A stretch of 64,000 bases of DNA, taken from Lamellibrachia columna. Taxonomy: Eukaryota; Annelida; Polychaeta; Sabellida; Siboglinidae. Position 1 is the first letter of the stretch. Every line of letters starts with the position of its first letter. Where the stretch lies: contig OY759261.1 of assembly GCA_963662155.1 (NCBI GenBank), positions 4,985,727 through 5,049,726 on the forward strand. Reading direction: 5' to 3'. Positions 56,877-64,000 of this stretch are shown here, one piece after another. Position numbers and translations under genes: made by a program. Under the pieces are notes generated by a model. The model was not told the origin of the DNA, searched no databases, and was given only the letters and a program-made list of their open reading frames with translations.

Positions 56877-57440
56877 GTTATGATAATAATAAAAACAAAC
56901 TTGCACGTAAAATATGTACCCTATTCGACATATTAAGCGTACATGCCCTAATTAGCATACACCCCCTTTCGTAATGAGCAGGGTCCATAATGTTTGTAAT
57001 TTGACTAGTGTGGAACAACTGAAGTGTCGCCATCTGGTGTTAAACAGTTGGCACCACGTTTCAGCTGTTCTACACTAGACACCAAATGACACCACTAGTG
57101 TTAAACAGTTACCTTATTGTCTAGAGAAACACATTTTTATGTACGCTTAAACAAATTCTTTAAAAAAAAATTATGTCCCAATTTTTTTTCAAGTTTAATA
57201 TATGCTTGTTAGGCCTATTCTGTTAATATAATTCAACAGTACTGCACTAGTATGAGCCACAAGTTGGTAATGCTATTAGACCTGCTAGCTGCATATATCT
57301 GTTTTCTAGGAAAGCAGTGTGTTGAAATTGATGGCGTTTGAAGAGAAATATGGATGTTTCGCTTCCCCTAACCCAAACCACAATAACCAGGTCATTGCCC
57401 GGTTCACTTTTCCGTGTTTAAAGTTTCATTCAGTGTTTTT
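56614..57440. other. Non-coding DNA with (TA)n and an inverted repeat
   Basis: (TA)n at about 56833-56876. At 57009-57076 GTGTGGAACAACTGAA pairs with TTCAGCTGTTCTACAC (14 of 16), enclosing a CTCF-like CGCCATCTGGTG. A further GTTAAACAGTT repeat follows near 57105. Confidence 0.6.
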
Positions 57441-57753
57441 AGATATTTACGTACCTATATATGTTTGGAAATTTTGGAATGTACTAACTGCAAAAATTAA
57501 TGTTTCTATTTACCCATAAGCATATATGGTGACATGTTGAATTTTCAAAATGGTCACCATTGACTACCTGTATTTGTCAGTATCTTGGAATCTAAGCAAC
57601 CTTGTTTTAACAGCTAAACCTACACTTTCTGGGCATAAGAATCAAATGGTGTTACTTACAACATGACTATTGTGATCATTGATCATTCGCGCTGTTTGTG
57701 AACCATTTATTTCCGGCATTCACCAAAATCCGTGTCACTCTTACGTCAGAAAT

Positions 57754-58597
57754 ACTGTGTTGTTCCCTGTAGACGCGCACTACCTAATAGATGAACACAC
57801 CCCTTTTTGAGAAGTGAAACCATGCGCAAAAACATAGATTTTAAGGAGTGATGGCACACTAAACCACTAAACGCAAATGACAGCAGTACTACTGCGGCTG
57901 ACGTCACCTTGTGGACTCTTTAGAAATAATTCATAGTGTGTTTTTAGCCGCAATGTGGCACCACATTGTTACCACTACTGGCGGCTTTCACCAGACGTGT
58001 GTGGAAATACTAGGACTAGCTTTTATTTATTTTATCGCTCACTCACCATCAGCAAAGCGTGCAAGTTTGAATTGTCTATTTAATGATGCTCAAAGAATCG
58101 AGTGGTAGCCGGCTGACATTGTTTGTCTGGAATTACAAAATAAACGTGCTTTTTCAGTGTCTGTCTCGTGTGTTGTTGTAGTGTGTCGATCGAGTGTCGT
58201 TTGCTTTGGTAGATGCGCTGAGACTGCATCTTTGCTAAGTGCAAAACAAACAACGCAACACTTCATTGTAGGCTTACATGAAGTTTATTTAGCACCATCA
58301 AAACAATTCGAAGCACATGCAGATTGGCCAAAATACATCAATACATCACGCAAAACAAGGCTAGTTATGAAATAGATTGGTGATTAATGACATGGCTCCT
58401 GAGTTATTCCGTAGAAGCGCCCTGCATTCTTCACATAGTTCACTGTGGCGCCACACTGTGGATTAGCTACCAGTCTGATTTAGAGGCTGATTTCACCCAT
58501 AGCGGCAGCCCATGATTTGGGCCACGTTTGAGAACTAATAGACGCGCACCCAAGCCTTCGCACTCGCGCACTGCGCATCTATTGGGAACAACACGGT
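57754..58597. mobile_element. MITE, 844 bp, with AAAT target duplication
   Basis: Ends ACTGTGTTGTTCCCTGTAGA and, inverted, ACCGTGTTGTTCCCAATAGA are flanked by AAAT on both sides (57750-57753 and 58598-58601). The element interrupts the left arm of the 57480-60215 inverted repeat. The right arm, which lacks it, aligns straight across the insertion point, confirming the boundaries. No transposase is recognised. A GACGCGCAC box repeats near both ends. The 4-bp duplication does not by itself identify the superfamily. Confidence 0.8.
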
Positions 58598-58827
58598 AAA
58601 TGGCATAACATACTGCTGGTATGTTTCATTAACTTGTTACATGTCCTGTGTAAAGCTTATATGCCTGGTACTTTGATGAGATGCATGCATCTTATCTAAG
58701 GAACGTGTGGCTAGTTACATCTGAACATAAGTCAGATGGGTGGGCTGATTCCCTTTTTGCTGTAGCTCCAACCATGACCATCTGGTCTAGTAACTCTTGT
58801 TGGCCCTCTGGATGTCAAGCTATATAC

Positions 58828-59117
58828 TTTCAGAAGTGCTAAAATGATATCAAAATAATTGTCGGCCAAGTATGCTAATGTCTTTGCACCTCCAGACCTG
58901 ACCACTTGGACCATAGCATCTATGACACAGGCTGCGAGTAGTGGCTCTGAGATTGGGAGACGTATCGGGAACAAATCAGCCATTATTTGGTATCCCACAT
59001 AAGTGTCCTGTGTACGTTGTTTCCGTGAGTGAGCCACAAAGAGCTTCATCTGTGGTAGTGGACCAAATTGTCCCTTTTGGTACAACACAAGCGTTGCCAG
59101 GGTTATGTGTTTACCAT
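58828..59117 (-). CDS. Unidentified gene, downstream exon
   Basis: The minus-strand acceptor (AACATTAG|ATGGTAAA) at 59118 and the frame entered with two bases AT give GKHITLATLVLYQKGQFGPL, PQMKLFVAHSRKQRTQDTYV, GYQIMADLFPIRLPISEPLL, AACVIDAMVQVVRSGGAKTL, AYLADNYFDIILALLK, open to a weak donor (AAA|GTATAT) at 58827. The AT completes the G left by the exon at 59628-59880 to give Asp, so the phases fit: NIWP-D-GKHITL. The protein is soluble-looking with amphipathic helices. I do not recognise it. The position inside a long inverted repeat suggests a mobile-element gene, but no transposase motif is evident. Confidence 0.5.
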
Positions 59118-59627
59118 CTAATGTTTTTTGTTAAAGTTGCCTCAATAATTTGATTTTTTTGCTAGTCTCATTTCCAATGAAGTTTGTGAAAAATGAAACC
59201 TGCTTGCTTGTTTGTGCAACTTTTGTATGTAGTTTTTGTGAAATAACCTCACAAACTATTAAATTACTTAATGCTTGTTCAAGCATCGAAATATCGAAAT
59301 ATATATATACTGAAAAGTCACGATTTTTCACCCTTGGTGAAATTTCTAACTTTGTCATGTGATCGGCGAGAGGATTGAAGTGACGCCCACGATTGGCATT
59401 GACTCGAACAGTGCTTACTATTCTGGGTATCCACTATTTTGATCCTTACCAGATCTAATGACTGAAGTCAATTCTTTCGATGATTTGAACAAAAACAATT
59501 TTTGTTTACTAAACACACTGTGCACATTAATTAAACCAGTCACACACTACACATGTTGACATAAGTGAACCGGATTCACGATGGGCTGAACCATTTGAGG
59601 ATGCAGCTTTAATGTACAAAAACTTAC

Positions 59628-59880
59628 CTGGCCAGATGTTGTATGGAGTGACGACACCCAACATATTGGACTTGGCAATGACTTCCACTGCCAGGCTGGT
59701 ATCAACTGCTTCAATTTCTTCCAATGTGGAAAATTTACTTGTGCCATTCAGCACGTTGAGTAGTTGTTTCGGTCCAGTCAAGTGACACATTGACGTGGCG
59801 AGGCCAGCATGTTTAGGTGTCTCACTCTTCCATACGAAGCACAGTGGTTGAATACACAGAAAAGCATACATCGTGGCCAC
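59628..59880 (-). CDS. Unidentified gene, upstream exon
   Basis: The acceptor CAATATAG at 59882-59881 is followed by VATMYAFLCIQPLCFVWKSE, TPKHAGLATSMCHLTGPKQL, LNVLNGTSKFSTLEEIEAVD, TSLAVEVIAKSNMLGVVTPY, NIWP, then a consensus donor CCAG|GTAAGT at 59628/59627. It is 253 bp, ending with one base of the next codon. It is uninterrupted, and the next exon (59117-58828) continues in phase after a 510-bp intron. An ATG (MYAF) four codons in could serve as a start if the acceptor is not used. The family is not recognised. Together the exons give about 181 residues; upstream and downstream parts, if any, are missing or outside recognition. Confidence 0.5.
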
Positions 59881-60215
59881 CTATATTGATATGTAATAAG
59901 GAACTTAATGAACGTCACGTTTCTTAGTTGAGATGCATGTATCTTATCATGGTATAGAAGCTTTACTTAGGACATATAACAAGTTAATGGAACGTACTGA
60001 CGGTGTTACGTTATGCCGTTTATTCCTAGCGTAAGAGCAACACACCATATATGGTTCACACACAGTGCAGAATAGTTAACTACATCAATGATCACAATAA
60101 TCATGTTGTGAGTAGCACCATTTTATATGTTTACGGGCAAATGGAAACATTAATTTTTGTAGTCATTAGATTCCAAAGTTTCCAAAAATATATAGGTATG
60201 TAAATCTCATTTTGA

Positions 60216-60739
60216 TTTTTGCCACCCAGAGTGACCTTATATTATCAGAGATTATCCCTGGTATTATTTATATTGATACAGACGAATATGAAATTAATCC
60301 TAATTACATTTCATTGATAATAATGCACTTTTTCTTATATTTATTGTTAAATAATAGAAAGGTGGTTTATAGTGGTATTTGCTGACGTGTGGCATAAACC
60401 ATACAACCCTGCATATTATATGCATTTTATACATTTTATTTTCTGGTTTATCACAATTTTATAAGAGTCATGAAAATATGTTAAAAAGTGATTACATTTA
60501 TTTAGTGTCTAGGGGCATTTTCACGTAAAGTGTACACTTTTAGTTCCACGCAGCCTCAAAAAACAAAAACAAAATTCAAATTATTTGGTTCATGTTATTT
60601 TCCAACACTATGTAATGATATTACATTAACACTGACATTTTAGGAGCATCACGGTACATACATTTCCTAAAAAATGGCTTCAAACTTAAGCTGTAAAATT
60701 AGCAATCTGGAGAGGGCACTTCTTTAACACACAATATAC
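60216..60739. other. Intergenic DNA, AT-rich, no gene seen
   Basis: Long AT-rich stretch with no coding or repeat structure recognised. Confidence 0.5.
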
Positions 60740-63607
60740 CATTATGACTTGACTTACACCCTTGTACTCCGTGTGGAGCATAGGTCGACCACAAGCTTCC
60801 TCCACTTGGCCCTGTCTCGGGACAAAACTTCCAGCTAACCCCAGCAGTGTCCCAATGTCCGCCCTTCAGTCTCCACAGACCTTCTCCAAGTAGAGCGGGG
60901 TCTTCCACTCTTCCGTTTCCCTTGTGGGTTCCATTTTAGAGCATGGCGTACCACGCTGGGCGTTGGTTATCGCAGGGTGTGGCCCAGCCAATCCCACTTT
61001 CTTCTCTTGATCTGGGCTTCTGCTTTTCCTTGTCCTGGTCTTCTCCAGATTTCTTCATTTGTGATTTTGTCCTGCCATTTGATGTGAAGGATGACCCTCA
61101 ATCATCTGGTATTGAAAGTCTGCACTTTGTATGTTAAGGCCTTTGTTATGCACCAGGTTTTATAATATTATGCATAAAAAAGGAATGACTTTACATTGGT
61201 GTTAAAAATATGAAGCTTGGTCTTGACGGAGATGACCTGTGAAGTCCTAATGGGTCTCGGAATCTTAAACGCTGCTTTGGCTTTCCCTATTATGCTTTTG
61301 ATGTCTCGGTCTGTGCCACCGTCTCTGCTCACAACACTTCCCAGGTATGTGAACTGCACCACGTCCTCTATGTCCTCACCCCTCAATTGTCCACGTCCTC
61401 TATGTCCTCACCCCTCAACTGTCCATGTCCTCTATGTCCTCACCCCTCAACTGTCCATGTCCTCACCCCTCAACTGTCCACGTCCTCTATGTCCTCACCC
61501 CTCAATTGTCCATGTCCTCTATGTCCTCACCCCTCAACTGTCCATGTCCTCTATGTCCTCACCCCTCAACTGTCCATGTCCTCACCCCTCAACTGTCCAC
61601 GTCCTCTATGTCCTCACCCCTCAATTGTCCACGTCCTCTATGTCCTCACCCCTCAACTGTCCATGTCCTCTATGTCCTCACCCCTCAACTGTCCATGTCC
61701 TCTATGTCCTCACCCCTCAACTGTCCATGTCCTCACCCCTCAACTGTCCACGTCCTCTATGTCCTCACCCCTCAACTGTCCATGTCCTCTATGTCCTCAC
61801 CCCTCAACTGTCCATGTCCTCACCCTCAACTGTCCACGTCCTCTATGTCCTCACCCCTCAACTGTCCACGTCCTCTATGTCCTCACCTCTCAACTGGATG
61901 CCATTCTTGTTTACGTGATTTGCTCTCATAGTTCTGGTTTTCTTTTTGCTGATCTTCAAACCCAATTTTGCAGCAGACTCATACAGTGATGTCGTCTTGT
62001 CCTGCATGTTGTCATGATGGTGTGAAAGTATTGCAATGTCATCTGCAAAGTCAATATCCTATAGCTGTGTAGATAGTTTCCACTGGATTCCCCGCGGGCA
62101 GCCTTCTATTGTTGATGCAATAATCCAGTTAATTGCCAGCAGGAACAGAAATCGAGACAGCAGACATCCTTGGCGGACCCCTGATAATATGGAGAAAGGT
62201 TCAGTGAAGGAGCCATTGCAAGTGGATGGTTCATAAGTTGTACGGATCAGTCTGATGATCTTTTCCGGGATACCGTAATGTGCAAGTAACTTCCAAAGGG
62301 CTGTACGGTCGACACTATCGAAAGCTTTTTTGAAGTCTATGAAAGTGATGTAGAGAGGAGAATTCCACTCCAGGGACTGTTCAATGATCACTCGTAGAGT
62401 AGCTATATGGTCCGTGCATGACCTCTCCTTCCGAAAGCCAGCCTGTTCCTCCTGCAGTAGCCTGTCAACCTCTGTTTTCATTCTTTCCAGAAGAATCCTG
62501 TTGAACAGTTTTCCTGGTATTGACAGTAATGTGATGCCCCGCCAGTTTTTGCAGTCTTTTAAAATGCCTTTCTTGGGGAGTTTGAACAGGTGGCCAAGTC
62601 TCCAATCCTCTGGAATCTCTTTTTCAACCCAGATCTCCCCGAAGAGCCGCTAAAGACAGTCCACTGATGCCTCTATATCAGCCTTTATTGCTTCTGGTGG
62701 AATCCCTTCTGGGCCTGGGGCTTTCCCGTTCTTCAACTGCAGGATTGCTTTCCTGATTTCCTGTTTTGATGGTCTGTCTGTCGGTGTTGATGCAAAGTGG
62801 TGTTTCAGTCTGAGGTATATCTGGAGGTTCATCAGGTGAATGTCAGTTTAGTAGTTCCTCTTTCATCGGATGAGTTGATATACTTGGTTTGTCAACACCT
62901 GTCCAGTTTTGTTCATAACATGTTGTTCATCTTTACGACGTTTACCCGTTAGTTTCCGTGTAATGTCATACAATTCTTTAAGATTTCTTTGTCCTGCGGC
63001 TTCTTCAGCTTGGCCGGCCAGTCTCTCCACAAAGTCTTTCTTGTCATGTTTTACACTTCTTTTTACCTCTTTGTTGGCTTCTGTATATACGCGGTGTACT
63101 TCTGTCTTGACTGCTCTTGTTTTGTTGTTGTTTACTGTTGCTTTCTCTGCTTCCTTTCTGCTACCTTTCCCAAGGTTTCGGCTGAAATCCAGTGTTTGTG
63201 TTGTCTTGTTCTCTTACCGAGTATCTAGTCACATGTTTCTTTCCATGCTGATTTGCTTTGTTGCCACACTTGTTCCACTGTTGCATTGTCTTCAATGAGG
63301 TTGGACAGGAGTTGGTATCTGTTTGGTAGTTCCAACTGGAAGCTGTACTTGGTTGTTATGTCTCTTAACAGTTCAGTGTTTTATCTGAAACCTGGTTTTG
63401 CTGCCGTTGGGTGATATCTCTTGAGCTTGAACTTGGTTTTCCCTGTGACCAGGTGATGGTCTGTTCCTACATCAGCTCCCCTCTTGGAGCGGACGTCTTG
63501 CAGGGATCTTCTAAAGGTACTGGAGATACAGATGTGATCAATCGATTCTCTGTCTGATGGTCTCGTGAGATACATGTGGTCTTGTGAATACACATCCCAC
63601 AATAATT

Positions 63608-63647
<40 letters not shown>

Positions 63648-63775
63648 AATTATTCAGTTCTGCAATTTGTATAAGAATAGTTAACTTGTGAATACACATC
63701 CCCCGATAATCAGAATGGTGAAGTGGCCGAAGTCGGTGAATAGATCTCCATTCTCAGTTATGTCACCATTATGAC
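60740..63775 (-). pseudogene. LINE retrotransposon ORF (endonuclease end, reverse transcriptase, C-terminal tail)
   Basis: Read on the minus strand, in order: endonuclease end (ENGDLFTDFGHFTIL, then ESIDHICISSTFRRSLQDVR and GADVGTDHHLV, 63775-63400); RT N-terminal (EIRKAILQLKNGKAPGPEGI, 62780-62700); RT core (EEQAGFRKERSCTDHIATLR, YITFIDFKKAFDSVDR, GVRQGCLLSRFLFLLAINWI, 62450-62060); catalytic FADD box (DIDFADDIAILSH, about 62060-62020); NGIQLRGEDIEDV split by a minisatellite; VVQFTYLGSVVSRDGGTD through TKLHIFNTNVKS (61360-61190); and the tail RDRAKWRKLVVDLCS near 60800. This is a LINE of the type carrying an APE endonuclease and an FADD-box RT, RTE/Nimb-like by the GSVVSxDGGTD and KLRIFNxNVKS boxes. 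Frameshifts, stops, the minisatellite and an AT-rich insertion at 63600-63686 make it inactive. Confidence 0.88.
61366..61893. repeat. 32/22-bp minisatellite inside the LINE reverse transcriptase region
   Basis: Long units (TGTCCTCACCCCTCAACTGT, CCATGTCCTCTA, 32 bp) alternate irregularly with short units lacking the last 10 bp. On the minus strand each is the LINE coding sequence for QLRGEDIEDV. Left of the array the LINE continues DVVQFTYLG and right of it NGIQLRGEDIE, so the array replaced a single copy. Open plus-strand frames (CPHPSTVHVLY) are artefacts. Confidence 0.95.
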
Positions 63776-64000
63776 ATCAGTTAACTATTCTTATACAAAT
63801 TGCAGAACTGAATAATTTATTATATATATATATATAATAAATTATTCAGTTCTGTAATTTGTATATATATATATAGTTCTGCAATATATATATATATATA
63901 TATATATAATAAATTATTCAGTTCTGCAATTTGTATAAGAATAGTTAACTGATGTCATAATGGTGACATAACTGAGAATGGAGAACTATTCACCGACTTC
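63583..64000. repeat. AT-rich foldback joining two inverted LINE copies
   Basis: A unit ATAATAAATTATTCAGTTCT, GCAATTTGTATAAGAATAGT, TAACT occurs on the plus strand at 63643-63686 and 63906-63950, and on the minus strand at 63778-63822; a partial copy is at 63834-63860. (TA)n tracts separate them. The flanking GACATAACTGAGAATGGAGA is on the minus strand near 63730-63765 and on the plus strand at 63965-63984, so two LINE copies face away from each other from a centre near 63865. The first AT insert (63600-63686) is flanked by TGTGAATACACATCCC on both sides. Confidence 0.8.

Larger units (their letters stand above)
57480..60215. mobile_element. Long inverted repeat enclosing a two-exon gene
   Basis: The left arm (57480-57753 continued at 58602-58712) pairs with the right arm (59918-60215). 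Matching pieces, left arm read as its complement, include GAGATGCATGTATCTTATCA-type sequence, AAGCTTTAC, ACATGTAACAAGTTAATG, GTTATGCC, GTAAGAG, TGGTTCACA, TCAATGATCACAATA and AACATTAATTTTTG. By eye the arms are roughly 75-80 percent alike with small indels. Between them lie the exons 58828-59117 and 59628-59880 on the minus strand. Outer ends and target duplication are not resolved, so transposon class is open. Confidence 0.6.

Noticed and set aside
57310..57519. Plus-strand exon as a partner of the exon at 56459-56613
   Set aside because: Acceptor-like TTTTCTAG is present, but joining to the upstream exon's two leftover bases gives a stop after five codons; the stretch also belongs partly to an inverted-repeat arm.
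61217..61989. Plus-strand ORFs of 168-233 codons (CPHPSTVHVLY repeats)
   Set aside because: Antisense of a minisatellite within a minus-strand LINE.
62909..63298. 129-codon hydrophobic plus-strand ORF
   Set aside because: Antisense shadow of the LINE region between endonuclease and reverse transcriptase; no independent evidence for a membrane protein.

Overview
The window looks like nuclear DNA of a metazoan, most plausibly a marine invertebrate with a repeat-rich, AT-rich genome (a lophotrochozoan or mollusc is my guess; the species cannot be fixed from this sequence). The reasons are GT-AG introns, a BED zinc finger, metazoan-type LINE, DIRS-like, Ty3-like, MULE, Harbinger and pogo/Tigger relics, a tRNA-Lys-type SINE head, and abundant (TA)n and (GCAC)n. 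I see no bacterial operons, rRNA or intact tRNA genes. No complete host gene is visible. Gene content is one partial BED-finger exon, one orphan exon, one two-exon gene fragment inside an inverted repeat, and transposon genes in various states of decay.

Layout. 1-2.9 kb: BED-finger exon at the edge, a 25-bp minisatellite, an 8-bp repeat and a nested hairpin. 2.9-11.3 kb: copy A of a segmental duplication, containing a tRNA-Lys-type SINE head, a decayed minus-strand transposon-like pseudogene (7.1-8.2 kb) and a 30-bp minisatellite. 11.3-15.4 kb: non-coding DNA with telomere-like and CTCF-like motifs and 37- and 42-bp repeats. 15.46-28.68 kb: one 13.2-kb satellite array of a 68-bp monomer organised in about three higher-order repeats of 3.8-4.3 kb. 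29.0-32.4 kb: copy B of the duplication, in which one 40-bp segment has grown into a 29-copy minisatellite. 32.7-41.3 kb: copy C, carrying insertions that include a CR1/jockey-like LINE 3' end, the C-terminus of another LINE, a 30-bp minisatellite and foldback DNA.

41.7-48.8 kb is a nest. A DIRS-like retroelement relic (reverse transcriptase end joined to tyrosine recombinase, minus strand) is split by a 3,215-bp MULE-type DNA transposon with matching inverted ends and a perfect 8-bp target duplication. The MULE encodes a PHD-finger exon and a C-terminal transposase exon that are phase-compatible across a microsatellite-bearing intron, but the catalytic core is missing. Next to it lies an internally deleted Ty3-like LTR element whose promoter region carries three tandem CTCF-core matches.

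51.25-55.22 kb is a three-level nest: a PIF/Harbinger-like element with long inverted arms, holding a pogo/Tigger-like element, holding a second Harbinger-type element with a decayed transposase N-terminus. 56.4-60.2 kb holds an unidentified exon, then a long inverted repeat enclosing a two-exon minus-strand gene, with one arm split by an 844-bp MITE flanked by AAAT. 60.7-64.0 kb is a minus-strand LINE (endonuclease end, reverse transcriptase, C-terminal tail) whose reverse-transcriptase sequence has given rise to a 32/22-bp minisatellite, ending in an inverted junction with a second copy of the same LINE at the window edge.

The strongest themes are minisatellites caught near their origin, because a single-copy precursor is still visible, and nested insertions whose order can be read from target duplications. 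All family assignments come from reading motifs by eye; no database search was possible.
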